Of a stretch of DNA of 64,000 nt, positions 31,829-42,358 are shown piece after piece. Positions within the stretch are counted from its first letter, which is position 1, and every line of letters begins with the position of its first letter. Made by a program: the position numbers and the translations under genes. This stretch comes from Fragilaria crotonensis (Eukaryota; Bacillariophyta; Fragilariophyceae; Fragilariales; Fragilariaceae), in contig JAKSYS010000086.1 of NCBI GenBank assembly GCA_022925895.1, forward strand, positions 62,001-126,000. Reading direction: 5' to 3'. The notes beneath the pieces are model-generated. The model ran no database searches. It was not told the origin of the DNA and saw only the letters and a program-made list of their open reading frames with translations.

Positions 31829-32646
31829 CCACAATCAACGAATCAATCAATCAATGGACAAGAATATATGAAAGTGTATAAAGAAACTGGATGAGTGTAT
31901 GAGATTGACTGAGAATGCCAATGGATTTGTCGTAGGACTGTCACTGATGTCCGCCGTAGGTCAGTGACTCCTTGGTGGTCCAATTTTGCTACAAAATCAA
32001 AAGAAATGCTGTCGTTGTGTCAAACTCTCCAAGGATCAGATGAACCATAAATAATGCACCTAACAGCAAGTCGAATGACACTTATCAACACGGACCACTT
32101 CTTTTGATGGATGGACGGATTGGTGTGGGGTGTTGGTGGTTGGTGGTCCAACAAAAACCAGAGATGGTATTGGGATTATTCGCCCCTACTTGCACCAGAA
32201 AAATCAAAATGAGGTGAAGGTGTGTTGTACTGCCCGAGACGGGCGATGGCAGACGCCTCGGCTCACACTTCCGTCACGCACACATACGATACATGCTTAT
32301 ATACGTCATGTATACTTCGAGTACGAGATGTATGCGTTTATGGATATGAACCGGCATGTACTGGTACTATGCATACGATTGTACTGTATCCATACAAGCT
32401 CCAAGACACTCCGTTACGGGTTGATGTCGTACACGTAGTAGTATTGAGTACTACAGTACTACTCAGGAGGACTCCAGAGGGCCAGATTCAATAGCAACCA
32501 GGAACTACGTTGAGGCAGCGACCCTGAGACAACGAGGATCCTGGCAGGAGAGTGAAGACGACTCAAAGCTAGCTTTGAAGCACTTGCAGGATCTACAAGC
32601 ATATCTAGTAGAGTACGCTCAGTGGTAGACTCTTACGAGCCTTCAT
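31829..32646. other. Intergenic stretch upstream of the RS-rich gene
   Basis: About 820 bases with no recognised gene. GTAC-rich palindromic runs occur near 32300-32465 (for example gtagtattgagtactacagt). It ends at the retrotransposon's target duplication. Confidence 0.45.
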
Positions 32647-32651
32647 GTGAT

Positions 32652-32944
32652 TGTAGAAAGAGTACGACTATCGTACCTGGAAGAGTCATGACCGGCTGAA
32701 TCTATCATGGTGGAAGAGTAGAATGACCTTGATAATACTCGATGTAGAATCAGATTAAAGTATGTAACTTTAGTAAATGTAATATTGTGAGCAGTCAATG
32801 GTAGGTTGTAAGCGTAGTGACAGCTATCGTGTCAAGGGCTGGACATGTTGGTTTGACACTTTTGACGTCCAAGAACAACGGTACGTGAGACAGTCCAGTA
32901 GTGTCTTGGTCGTCTTGCCCGTAGCGGAGAGAGCTCTCGCAACA
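32652..32944 (-). repeat. 3' LTR of the copia element
   Basis: 293 bp, beginning TGTAGAAAG and ending CAACA in plus-strand reading, so it has the usual TG...CA ends. It matches the other LTR along its whole length apart from one T in a homopolymer. A purine run (GAGAGGGAG on the minus strand, 32945-32953) directly adjoins it and is the likely polypurine tract. Confidence 0.95.
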
Positions 32945-32961
32945 CTCCCTCTCGATACGAG

Positions 32962-35900
32962 CTACCATCCACAAAGCAAACATCGTACCCGTTCAAAAGC
33001 AATTTGGCTCAGGTTCTTTGTGAAGATGTCGGCCATATTCTTCTCGGATTCAATCTTGACGATCGTTGCCAGACCTTCTTCAACTTTTTCAAGAAACCAA
33101 AAATATTTGCATGCCATGTGTCGTGTGCGCGGGGTGAACTTCTTCGTGGTGGCCAAACCAAGGGCAGCAGCATTATCCTCAAACACCGTTGATTTTGCGT
33201 GATAGTGGACCTGAACAGGAAGATTCATACCTTTCAGGGTCTCCTCCAGAAGGCGTTTGGTCGGTACCAGTGAACGAAAAGCTTGCGACAGGGCAACAAA
33301 TTCAGATTCGCATGTACTCAATGCAATTTCCGATTGAAGTTTAGAGACCCAAAGGAGTGGGCAATTGGCGAGCGTGATAACGTAACCCGTCCTTGATTTG
33401 GCACTGATCGGATCTTGAGCGTCTTCAGTGCCGAAGAGACCAAGGAAATCCGCATCCACGTAACAATCCACGGATATGTTGTCGAAAGTCGGCTTAAAGA
33501 TGAGACCTTGCTCTTGAGTGCCTTTTAAGTAAGCACAGATGCGGAGGAGTGCTTTTTCATGACTGGCACGTGGGTTGTGTGTGAAACGAGCACACTGGTG
33601 AACGGAGAAAGCAATATCCGGTCGTGAGTTCGAAGCAAGATACATGAGCATGCCCACCACCGAGGAATACTGCCAAGCTTCTCGTGCTGGGATCCCTGTT
33701 TTGTCGCTACCGAGTGGTTTTCCGTCGCCAGATCCAGGCGTTGGCTTGCTGTTACAATGAAGCATCCCGGTGGCTTTAAGAACGTTGAGGATCAATCCTT
33801 CTTGCGTGAGATGCCATTCGTCTCCACGCCGGGTAAGATTGATCCCAAGAAACTCTTGGACTGTACCCTCAATCGTCATCTCCCAGTTGTACTCATCACC
33901 GTCGTCGTGGAAACTTTGCAGAAGACAATCAATAGTGCTCGGTTGCGGTGCATAGATGACCAGGTCATCGACGTATGCCTGCACAATGCAATCCTTCCGA
34001 ATGAACATGCACGGATCCACAGTGCTGACACAGAAGTTTCTCTCGACAAGGCCTTTCTTCAATTTCTCGTACCATAGCCGAGGTGCGATGGTGCTGCCGT
34101 AAAGAGACTTCTTGAGCTTCAAGACACAATCTGATTTGTCATTCGCGACAAAATTCTCAGGCATTTCCAAGTAAATGTTAGTATCCGCGGGCATGCTTGC
34201 CTGTGCAAAGGCGTTACTGAAATCGATTGACCGTGTATGAAGTCCAAAGAGGATTGTGAATATTAACATCAACCGTACGCTTGACCATTGGATGACGGGG
34301 GAATAAGTATCCGTATTGCCTTTATTCATGCGCGTTTCTACGTCGCCTCGAACACACCAGCGAGCCTTGAACTTCCGAAAGGTACCGTCAGGACGCCGTT
34401 TACACTTGAAAGCCCAAGTGCCTGGGACAATTGGTTCGCCTTTCGGGACTTGGGTGCGAGGCATAATGTCCCACGTTTGGCGTTTGACAAGTGCCTCAAT
34501 TTCGTTCTTCATAGCCGTCCAGTATTCTTCGCCGTGGTCACCAAATATGGCTTCACGATACGTTGGAGTATCAGGGTCATGGGCCTTCTTTCCAGATAAG
34601 GCTGACGGTCGATAATGATTTTCTGTGGACGTGGCATCGAAATCAGCCAGTAGAGCTTGCAAGTGATCCTTGTCCGCCTGAGAAATCGTGGGATGTGACA
34701 TAACACAATGGGCAAGCATACCCACTTCATTGTTCTGCCATGTCCGAGTGGACTCGGAGCGAAAATCACCAGGATCAAAACGCGAAAGGGGCTTGGGAGT
34801 GCGATGTGAGCGACGTAAGCCAGACAAGGGGTCGTCCGGATCAGGAGGTAACACAACCGGCGGAGGTGCAATTGGATCCAACGGAGCCATTGGAGCGGGT
34901 GACCGAGCGGTCGGAGGGGCGCGAGGAGAGGCGTTGGGGACAGCGACAGGCAATGGTGGAACCGGTGTTGCAGGCGGAAGTTGAGGTTGTGTCGGAGGCG
35001 GCAATTGGATGTGATTCTCCCTCTCAATCGTGGGAGGAATGGATGCATCCGGACGAAGATTGATGTCCCGATTGCCGGCGACGGCCCGTTGGCGATGCCA
35101 GTTATCACGGACGGCGCGTTCGTCAAGAGTGAGCCATTCGTCATGAAGGTCCGCAGTGCTGTCGTCATCAAGTAATGTGCGCATGCGACACGAAGGGGTA
35201 TCGATAAGACGACCCCAGAGCTCCGGAGGATCGGAAGCGCTAGACGCAACCGTGTGAAACATGTCATCAAACACCAGATGAAACTGTGGTGTGATGGATC
35301 CGCTTGCAAGGTTGAGAACCATGGCCACTAAAGTGGAGTGCCGAGTGGAGAATCCCATATATACTCCGCGACGAGAGCGAGGATGCCATTTCGGAATCTT
35401 GATGCCCGATTTTTGTAATTTTGGTTCAAGAACAAAGACCGGACAGCCCCAGACATGGCAATCACTCAACAGGACGGGCGTATCGGACGTAGTGCGAGTC
35501 CACAATTCCTCGGGGGAAGCGCCGGAATCACGGCGAGGGATATGATTATATATCCAGGTGGCATAATCCATGGCCATTGGCCACATTTCAGTATTGAGTG
35601 ACCCGTCCGCAGTGCGCATGGCGGCATGTATCATCATGGTTCGAGCCATGGTGACCACTGTGCGGATTGCTCGTTCCGCAACACCGTTTTGGTGTGCAGC
35701 ACCGGATCCTGAGAAACGAATGGTTTGTTGGTGGTCAAGAAGTTCGGACATGAACTGTTGGCTGGTAAATACGCCATTATCGGTGTGATAGCTTTGGATG
35801 ATGACGCCATCCTCGTATGCATCCCTTTCAAAATGGAGTTTTGCTTTGATGGTGTCGGGACCAGACAACGAAATTTGATGACAGATGCTAACTTTACCTG

Positions 35901-37854
35901 AAGCATGGTCCACGAAGATTGCACCGCCATGGAATGTGTGACGGTCCTGCGTGCTCCCTCTGGACGAGTACAGTCGTCCGGGTGTGGCGGATTGGTAATG
36001 ATCCACCAAAATGCGTTGACCAGGGATGAGATCATCCTTCTTCAATTCCATTTCCTTATCCTTGCGAGGTTCCGTGATGGAAGTTTCAGTATTTCGTCGA
36101 ATGGCCTTGCCATATTCACAGGCGGCGCATTTAGGTGCTTGACAGTTGCTGACGGCACTCTTGTTTGCGACAGCGATGCGACCAGATCGAATGAGCCATT
36201 GGAGCCATTGGAATCCGACATGTCCGAGTCGGTAGTGCCACTTCAATAGTTCCTTTTGTGATGCAGTGAGATTGATGTTTGCATTGTCTGTGACTTGGAG
36301 GGCACCTGTGAGAGCTTTCAACTGTCGATCGTGTTCCTTTGGAAGTATTCCGCGAAATTCAGGTAGATTGCTGTTGAGGTCATAAGGGATGACAAGGCGT
36401 TGATCTGGTACGTTGTGTTGCCAACCGGGCACAGGTTTGCGAACTTGCATCTCAGCAAAAGAAGAGGTACCTTGGGGAAGTTCGCCGTGGCATATGAGTG
36501 TTACAATGTCACCTGATGTCGTGGTGAGGCTTTGCGGAGACAGAAGGCGAGTGTCTCGGAGGTGAGGTACCCAGTACGCTTTTGCCACAAGTTGAACGAG
36601 TGTGCCATTTTCATCGTACACATCGTATCTAACAGTACCTTGCCCTTTAATCTCCAGACCAGCTGCAATGCCCTTGAGAACAGTGGGAGTATCATTTTGG
36701 GTAAGAGATTCGAATTCAGTTTCGTCCCCAATGCAGCTGAGACTAGCGCCCGAATCGCAGACGATGCGCACCGTGGACGATTGCGGAAGAGCGTTGGCCT
36801 TGAAAGCGTTCTGAGCAGCCGCTGCTATGCGTTGTTCACGGGTTGGACTGGGGCGACTTGCGTCAATTGCACCCATAAAAGCAAATGGTGGATCGTATGT
36901 AGATGATCCGAGCACGTGACACCCTTCGGAGATCTGTAAGAGCTTGGTTGACATAGCCACTGATGGGGTAATGCATGGATCGTACATTTCCAAGTCCTTG
37001 GAGACCACAATCTTAGTGGTCTTGATGTTGGAATTGACCAACCGCGATGATGACTTCGTGAGATTTCGACGATTCTTGACAGGTGAGAGAGTCGCAAAGA
37101 GCTCGGTGAAATCAAATTTGGAGTTGTCTGGTCGATCGATGTCCAATGGGAGAGCTAGAGTAGCGAAGATCATCGCGATAAGCAAAGTGGACACGTTGAA
37201 GAGTCGACAATGATGAAGACCATTTAGGAGAATGGTGCGTGCACCTCGTTGGATCCTTGTTTTAAGAGTTTGGCAGCGATAATGACGGCAACGATGGAAA
37301 AAACAGGATCGAGACGTACGAAGGTGATGCCCTAGGCGTTGAACAGAACCGAAATGTTGCAAGACCGGCGAGTGAAACGCGCTCGTGATGTCAATGTGGG
37401 GAAGAACACCATAGATGAAGGCAGTGTCAGGCGAAATCACCCCAACATTGATGAGCAACCAGAGCGTCATGCCATGAATTTTGTCGGGAGGAGCCTTGAG
37501 ACCAGGAATCCAGTAGTGACGGCAAACTCGAAGGAGAGCCAGGAACGAAAGAGCAACGGTCCACCAATCAAAGAGCAGAAGGCTGCTGGCATAGGTGATA
37601 TACCAAGGAAGAAGCATGATGGTATGCGGAAAACATCCGTAGGCAGAAGGAAACCAAGTCAAAGCCGAAAGGAAGGATAGTGAGCGAGCAGGGGCAGTGG
37701 GAAGGCCTGTAGATTTGGAGATTCGGACGGTGGACGTCACTATTGGAATGATTGCAAGTCGATTCTCCCTCACAAGAGTGACGCACCACCACGAGAAAAT
37801 CGATGGAGGTGGACACCACATTGAACAGAAGAACCAACACAGAAGGGCATCCAA
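32962..37854 (-). CDS. copia pol polyprotein (fossil element part)
   Basis: A long open frame of about 1,630 codons. In order: an unassigned, partly hydrophobic stretch of roughly 300 residues; an aspartic protease with CDSGASLSCIG; the GAG-pre-integrase LLKWHYRLGHVGFQW with a CxxC zinc part; the integrase core (YHTDNGVFTSQQF, then GSGAAHQNGVAERAIR); reverse transcriptase with the catalytic box AYVDDLVIYAP; and RNase H with CYVDADFLG and STCESEFVALSQA. The integrase-before-RT order defines copia. It appears whole. Confidence 0.95.
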   Translation of the reverse strand: MDALLCWFFCSMWCPPPSIFSWWCVTLVRENRLAIIPIVTSTVRISKSTGLPTAPARSLSFLSALTWFPSAYGCFPHTIMLLPWYITYASSLLLFDWWTVALSFLALLRVCRHYWIPGLKAPPDKIHGMTLWLLINVGVISPDTAFIYGVLPHIDITSAFHSPVLQHFGSVQRLGHHLRTSRSCFFHRCRHYRCQTLKTRIQRGARTILLNGLHHCRLFNVSTLLIAMIFATLALPLDIDRPDNSKFDFTELFATLSPVKNRRNLTKSSSRLVNSNIKTTKIVVSKDLEMYDPCITPSVAMSTKLLQISEGCHVLGSSTYDPPFAFMGAIDASRPSPTREQRIAAAAQNAFKANALPQSSTVRIVCDSGASLSCIGDETEFESLTQNDTPTVLKGIAAGLEIKGQGTVRYDVYDENGTLVQLVAKAYWVPHLRDTRLLSPQSLTTTSGDIVTLICHGELPQGTSSFAEMQVRKPVPGWQHNVPDQRLVIPYDLNSNLPEFRGILPKEHDRQLKALTGALQVTDNANINLTASQKELLKWHYRLGHVGFQWLQWLIRSGRIAVANKSAVSNCQAPKCAACEYGKAIRRNTETSITEPRKDKEMELKKDDLIPGQRILVDHYQSATPGRLYSSRGSTQDRHTFHGGAIFVDHASGKVSICHQISLSGPDTIKAKLHFERDAYEDGVIIQSYHTDNGVFTSQQFMSELLDHQQTIRFSGSGAAHQNGVAERAIRTVVTMARTMMIHAAMRTADGSLNTEMWPMAMDYATWIYNHIPRRDSGASPEELWTRTTSDTPVLLSDCHVWGCPVFVLEPKLQKSGIKIPKWHPRSRRGVYMGFSTRHSTLVAMVLNLASGSITPQFHLVFDDMFHTVASSASDPPELWGRLIDTPSCRMRTLLDDDSTADLHDEWLTLDERAVRDNWHRQRAVAGNRDINLRPDASIPPTIERENHIQLPPPTQPQLPPATPVPPLPVAVPNASPRAPPTARSPAPMAPLDPIAPPPVVLPPDPDDPLSGLRRSHRTPKPLSRFDPGDFRSESTRTWQNNEVGMLAHCVMSHPTISQADKDHLQALLADFDATSTENHYRPSALSGKKAHDPDTPTYREAIFGDHGEEYWTAMKNEIEALVKRQTWDIMPRTQVPKGEPIVPGTWAFKCKRRPDGTFRKFKARWCVRGDVETRMNKGNTDTYSPVIQWSSVRLMLIFTILFGLHTRSIDFSNAFAQASMPADTNIYLEMPENFVANDKSDCVLKLKKSLYGSTIAPRLWYEKLKKGLVERNFCVSTVDPCMFIRKDCIVQAYVDDLVIYAPQPSTIDCLLQSFHDDGDEYNWEMTIEGTVQEFLGINLTRRGDEWHLTQEGLILNVLKATGMLHCNSKPTPGSGDGKPLGSDKTGIPAREAWQYSSVVGMLMYLASNSRPDIAFSVHQCARFTHNPRASHEKALLRICAYLKGTQEQGLIFKPTFDNISVDCYVDADFLGLFGTEDAQDPISAKSRTGYVITLANCPLLWVSKLQSEIALSTCESEFVALSQAFRSLVPTKRLLEETLKGMNLPVQVHYHAKSTVFEDNAAALGLATTKKFTPRTRHMACKYFWFLEKVEEGLATIVKIESEKNMADIFTKNLSQIAFERVRCLLCGW

Positions 37855-37878
37855 GAAAATCCAAATCTGACCAAAACA

Positions 37879-39615
37879 TCAAAGGTTGAGACCTGCAAAA
37901 CCCCAATGCCAAGAACTATCATCATCATTCGCGACCAAAGCCAGGTTAGCGGAAGGAGCTGGAGCAGCAGGAGGTGGCGAGGGCGCAGGAGCGGCAGGAG
38001 ATGGAGTGGTGCTGCTGTTTTTGCGAAGGAGATACTTCTGATGGTCAGGGCCGCCATAGTGGTAGCACCAACGATTGCAATCGGTGCAGTAACGATAACG
38101 TTGGGACCCATGGCGGATCTGGGTGGCTTGCGTACCAATGGGTACAACAGTCTTCCAAATGTTAGACTTGTACAGGTAGGTAGTGCCATTAACGGAAATA
38201 ACAGAGAGATCCTTGTCGGCATCAGAAGACCCATCGCCAGTGCCACGCGTGCCACCGCCGCCAGTGCCTTTGCCCGATTTATCCGCAAAGTTCACCTGCT
38301 TGAGAGACTTGGTCACTTCCTCTTGAATTTTGGCAAGATATCCCGCAGGGAGTGCATCTGGTTCTTTGGTGGTTACAGCAGTAGTATAGCGGCCGGCCGC
38401 CATGGCGTCATCATAGCGCGTGTTGGTCATGCGGCAAAGCGTTTCGACCGTGAGAGGTTTGTATGACAGAGCATGTTTGTGCATCACGCGAAGATCCTTG
38501 ACTTGCTTGAGGGCCGGCTCATACAAATTCGTAGTGGCCCACTGGCTAAACTTAGTGTCTGCCGCATTCTCATACTTGAGACAGATTTTGGGAATCAATT
38601 CTTCGGTGAAGTGGTCGCCACACTCAAGGTGATCAGCATACTGCTTGATTTGGACATTTAGAGCACGAACGTCTTCGCCCGGGAAATCCTTGAGAGCAAG
38701 TCCCAAGAGCTTATCTTTCACTGTTTCGAGAGCTTCATACGAATCACTGTGCACGATACGCATGAGTGCCACGAAAGTTTCGGGCCCGGAGGTTTCGAGG
38801 GTAACTTCGTGAAGTAACTTGGTAAGTACGTCAGCATTAACGGAATTGCGAATATATTCTGCGCTCCATTTGAGGTTCTGGTCAATATAGATATCGTTGA
38901 AACGACGGAGACGCTTGACTTCTTGCTTGACCCAGTCCACCGGCATCATTGCATGATGACGAAAAAGGTCCCGAACAGTTTTCTTGTTCCTTGGGTCCTT
39001 GAGAAGGAAGATATCGATCATCCCATGATCAATCATGTGCTTGCGAGTTACATCCTTGTACGTCATGATAGGAATGTTGATTTTGCCATCCGTGGGGTTG
39101 ATTCCGTTGAAGGTTTCAGTTCCAGTGTAGGTAGTGCAGTTCTCCTTTGTGGTGCGCTCTTGCTTGACGCCTCGGGGACGGTACATGCCTTCACGCGTGG
39201 GTCCTTGAATCTTAGTTCCTCCCTTCTTGAATTGTGACTTGGGGAGTGTCCATCCTTTGACGAGGACGCTCCAAGAGTACATCATGACCTTGGGCGCATC
39301 CGGATCAGTGCCAGACCAGGCAAAAACCTCGTCATCGCATCCTTGCTTGGGATTCTTGATCCTGACCATTCCGCCAAAGGTAGGAACGGGAGGAGTATCA
39401 TCATTGTTGTCGCCTCCCCACATCATCAAGTCCTCTTCGTCCTTCGCCTTGGGTTCGTCGTCATTGTCATTGTGGTCTTCATCGTCCTCCTCATCGTCAT
39501 TGCTCATGGTTTCCTCGAATCCCTGTTCATCGTCATCGTCCGCAATCTCCTCGTCCATCATCCCCCGCTGGGGATCTCGCTCCAATCCAATCGTCTCGAA
39601 TCCTTCGTCGTTCAT
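37879..39615 (-). CDS. copia gag (fossil element part)
   Basis: About 578 codons from the likely ATG (MNDEGFETIGLERDP), with an acidic N-terminus. A capsid-like helical region follows (residues about 190-430), then a nucleocapsid-like segment with CTDCNRWCYHYGGPDH, a variant zinc knuckle, and a P/A-rich end. It precedes pol in the same phase; pol expression would need read-through or a separate start, arrangements known among copia elements. Confidence 0.88.
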   Translation of the reverse strand: MNDEGFETIGLERDPQRGMMDEEIADDDDEQGFEETMSNDDEEDDEDHNDNDDEPKAKDEEDLMMWGGDNNDDTPPVPTFGGMVRIKNPKQGCDDEVFAWSGTDPDAPKVMMYSWSVLVKGWTLPKSQFKKGGTKIQGPTREGMYRPRGVKQERTTKENCTTYTGTETFNGINPTDGKINIPIMTYKDVTRKHMIDHGMIDIFLLKDPRNKKTVRDLFRHHAMMPVDWVKQEVKRLRRFNDIYIDQNLKWSAEYIRNSVNADVLTKLLHEVTLETSGPETFVALMRIVHSDSYEALETVKDKLLGLALKDFPGEDVRALNVQIKQYADHLECGDHFTEELIPKICLKYENAADTKFSQWATTNLYEPALKQVKDLRVMHKHALSYKPLTVETLCRMTNTRYDDAMAAGRYTTAVTTKEPDALPAGYLAKIQEEVTKSLKQVNFADKSGKGTGGGGTRGTGDGSSDADKDLSVISVNGTTYLYKSNIWKTVVPIGTQATQIRHGSQRYRYCTDCNRWCYHYGGPDHQKYLLRKNSSTTPSPAAPAPSPPPAAPAPSANLALVANDDDSSWHWGFAGLNL

Positions 39616-40007
39616 CCTGCTTGCGCTTGTAGTCGTAATGGTAGTAGTAAAGTAACCTGTCCAATGTTTGGGTAGAATTGTGACCAAAAGTGAGGATGTT
39701 TTGGTAGTATTCACAGAATGGTGTCAACCAAGAGTAAGTTGGTTTTGCGTGACATTCTGTAAGTTTCGTAGTGTTCCTCATTTCAGAATTGACAGGTCTT
39801 CAGTAGTGTCAACCTCAGAGCACGGGATGTCAGCCGTGCCTGTCAGTCTAGGTTGTAGGGGTGCTTGACATTTGAGTTCCAATCTGATTCTCAGGAATGA
39901 TGTCAATGCCTAGATTCTAGATTGTGCAGTCGCATTTAAGGCAAGCATGCAACTGTTCGAAGTGGTCATAATATGTTGAGATCAGCTTGGTCTAGATCTG
40001 ATCGTGA

Positions 40008-40021
40008 TTGAGCTCATAACC
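40008..40021 (-). other. Primer-binding site of the copia element
   Basis: Next to the 5' LTR, the minus strand reads GGTTATGAGCTCA. This is complementary to TGAGCTCATAACC, which resembles the anticodon stem-loop (CAU anticodon) of a methionine tRNA. Priming from an internally cut initiator-tRNA half is known for Drosophila copia and yeast Ty5. Confidence 0.65.
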
Positions 40022-40315
40022 TGTAGAAAGAGTACGACTATCGTACCTGGAAGAGTCATGACCGGCTGAATCTATCATGGTGGAAGAGTAGAATGACCTT
40101 GATAATACTCGATGTAGAATCAGATTAAAGTATGTAACTTTAGTAAATGTAATATTGTGAGCAGTCAATGGTAGGTTGTAAGCGTAGTGACAGCTATCGT
40201 GTCAAGGGCTGGACATGTTGGTTTGACACTTTTTGACGTCCAAGAACAACGGTACGTGAGACAGTCCAGTAGTGTCTTGGTCGTCTTGCCCGTAGCGGAG
40301 AGAGCTCTCGCAACA
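40022..40315 (-). repeat. 5' LTR of the copia element
   Basis: 294 bp, identical to the LTR at 32652-32944 except for one extra T in a T run. It should carry the element's promoter. The target duplication GTGAT follows at 40316-40320. Confidence 0.95.
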
Positions 40316-40444
40316 GTGATGGGTAAGCGATATGAAGAATGATAGATAAAGCGAGATGAAGGATGATAGATAAAAACTAGATCATACAGAATATAAAGCA
40401 GAGACATACTGACCAGGGAACTGTCACGTATGCCGGGAAGTCGC

Positions 40445-41557
40445 TCAAGGTTGATTCACCAACGGATTATTTTCTTCGTCGGAGGAAGATCTCATCAGCG
40501 TTTCGGTTTCAACTAGGCGACCCAACTTTTCGCTCGCACGCTTGCGACAAATGTAGGCGTAGTGGAATCTGTAATGTAGTAGTGGGTATAAGGCAACAGA
40601 ATGATAAATAGCTCAACACGCAAGGTCGGTTAAGGCTGCCAAACTTACTTGGGACCGTCAAGATTTTCAAGCAAACGGCGGGGATCCGTGATGGGCTTAG
40701 CGAGAGTGTGAATGCCAACCTCCGACCACCATTCGTCATTTGGATTTTCGAAAAAAGACAAGACGACTCTCTGGATTACCGTGAGTGATGATCACCATAG
40801 AACCATGATTCGATTGCAACAATCGATGACACTCTTGATTCAAAAGGCGAGCATTTGAAGACGATGACGAGACCACCGCGTCGAACGAACCCTTGCAGAG
40901 GATCAAGTCAAATGTACCATCGTTGAACGGGAGGCATTCTAGAACATTAGCACAATGAAACTCCAATAGAGGGTGCGAACAGCTGCGATTGGAGGCATTC
41001 CTGCCGTGCCTCATAGACTCATCCATCAGTATTCTCTGGAGATATTCGGGAGAGTACTTGGCTTCCATCTGATCAATGACGACTGGAGACCAATCCACTC
41101 CCACAATCCCACCAGTCCAACCATCTCGGACCATATCTTCTGCCAAACGCGAGTTCCCACAACCAACAACCAAAACCCGACAGTCTTTTCGAGGAGGAAT
41201 ATGCGCCTGCTGCTGATCGTGTTGGTGGGAGAAAGACGGTGTATCACCTTGTCGTTGCGATGACGAAGCAAACGTTTCGAGGATGCGCCGAGGTTTGGCC
41301 GGATTCACACCCGTTGATGCAGTTAAGTGGAATGGGGTCAATAAATGACAAATGCCGTGATAGGATTGGTACCATTCGTAGGGTTCCGTGGCGCTGTCAC
41401 GTCGACATTGTCGTAAAACGATTGGGAGTCCGCGTTATATCAGATGAATGCTTGTTGTTCGAATATGAATAGAATTCAATCGGATTCCATTGAAAACACG
41501 AAAAACGTACCGAGTGTATCGTTCGTCCCAATACTCCTTCTTCCCATAAAATGCCAT
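40445..41557 (-). CDS. EEF1AKMT4/METTL13-type SAM-dependent lysine methyltransferase
   Basis: Exon 1 (41557-41511, 47 nt) reads MAFYGKKEYWDERYTR, exon 2 is 41393-40649 and exon 3 is 40568-40445; introns are 117 and 80 nt and both split a codon in phase 2. Exon 2 starts ATEPYEWYQSYHGI, then carries SAM motif I VLVVGCGNSRLAEDM, the acidic loop IVGVDWSPVVIDQM, CANVLECLPF and motif FDLILCKGSFDAV. The end of exon 2 and exon 3 give EVGIHTLAKPITDPR and FHYAYICRKRAS. This is the YxxxYWDxRY...EPYEWY family, whose human member EEF1AKMT4 methylates elongation factor 1A. In exon 2 a run of six T (plus-strand A, 40751-40756) puts the last 35 or so codons out of frame by one base, although both sides are clearly conserved. 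Expected length is about 304 residues. Confidence 0.87.
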
Positions 41558-42358
41558 GATTCCAGAATTACGTTTCGAGGTTCTCCAGTCGAGAAGTCAA
41601 TGCAGAAGTACTTCGTATATTGCAGTTTCCAAATGGATGGTAAAAATGTGTCGACATTTGTGAGGCCATCCTCCTGTCCCGAGTCTATTGCGGTTGAGTT
41701 TCCACAGTTTTCATCCCGGATGGAACCATTGCATTCCGTTTCATTTCCATTTTCTATTCCATTGCAGTACATTCCATGAATGGACCATCGGAGTCAAGGT
41801 AGGTTGAAAACAGAACGGATACTTTTCACGGGACACACTTGCAATCCCAATCCACATCAACTCCTTTCTTACTCTTATGAATCGGAATGGTAATCTGAAT
41901 CACTTCCTGACACTTGCTTTGACACAACACCCATGTTGAACGTTTAATGTGAGTTGTTATGTGGGAGGGATGTGTTAGTTGACCTGGATTCGAGGGTCTG
42001 TCAGGTGTCAAGTCGAGTGAGACGCGATCTCTCGGACGACAGACAGGCATCCCACGAACCATTGATTTTCGAGAAAAAAGGATGTTGGGCGTCGCGAAAC
42101 GAAAAAAAAGAGGCATATCGGCGCAAGTGTGTGTACGTGTGTCGAAAGAAACCATAGGACTCGGAGCGATCAAAGTTGGAACCACATCCGTTCTGTTCGA
42201 TACAGTTCTTCGCAAAACCAAACCAATCATACAGTAATCCTCAAACCTGTGTACTTGGAGCTAGGAAACCATTGGAAAGGTGTTTGTATCATAATATAAA
42301 AGGGTGTGCCTAATTGTTCTGTTTTTTGATCAATCGAAAGAACAAGGTTCTTCCTAGA
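41558..42358. other. Divergent promoter region, no gene recognised
   Basis: About 800 bases between two divergently transcribed genes (methyltransferase on minus, AAMP-like on plus). It presumably holds both promoters. Only short frames without domains are present. Confidence 0.5.

Larger units (their letters stand above)
32647..40320 (-). mobile_element. Ty1/copia LTR retrotransposon, whole-looking and very young
   Basis: The element runs on the minus strand between two near-identical LTRs (32652-32944 and 40022-40315) flanked by the 5-bp target duplication GTGAT (32647-32651 and 40316-40320). The domain order gag, protease, integrase, reverse transcriptase, RNase H is that of copia, resembling the CoDi elements described in diatoms. 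Gag and pol occupy two consecutive long open frames in the same phase. The LTRs differ only by the length of one T run, and the target duplication is exact, so insertion must be recent. It lies in the spacer between the RS-rich gene and the methyltransferase gene and interrupts neither. Confidence 0.97.

Noticed and set aside
34509-35309. Alternative frames inside the copia pol region
   Set aside because: They overlap clear integrase and reverse-transcriptase coding sequence in another frame.
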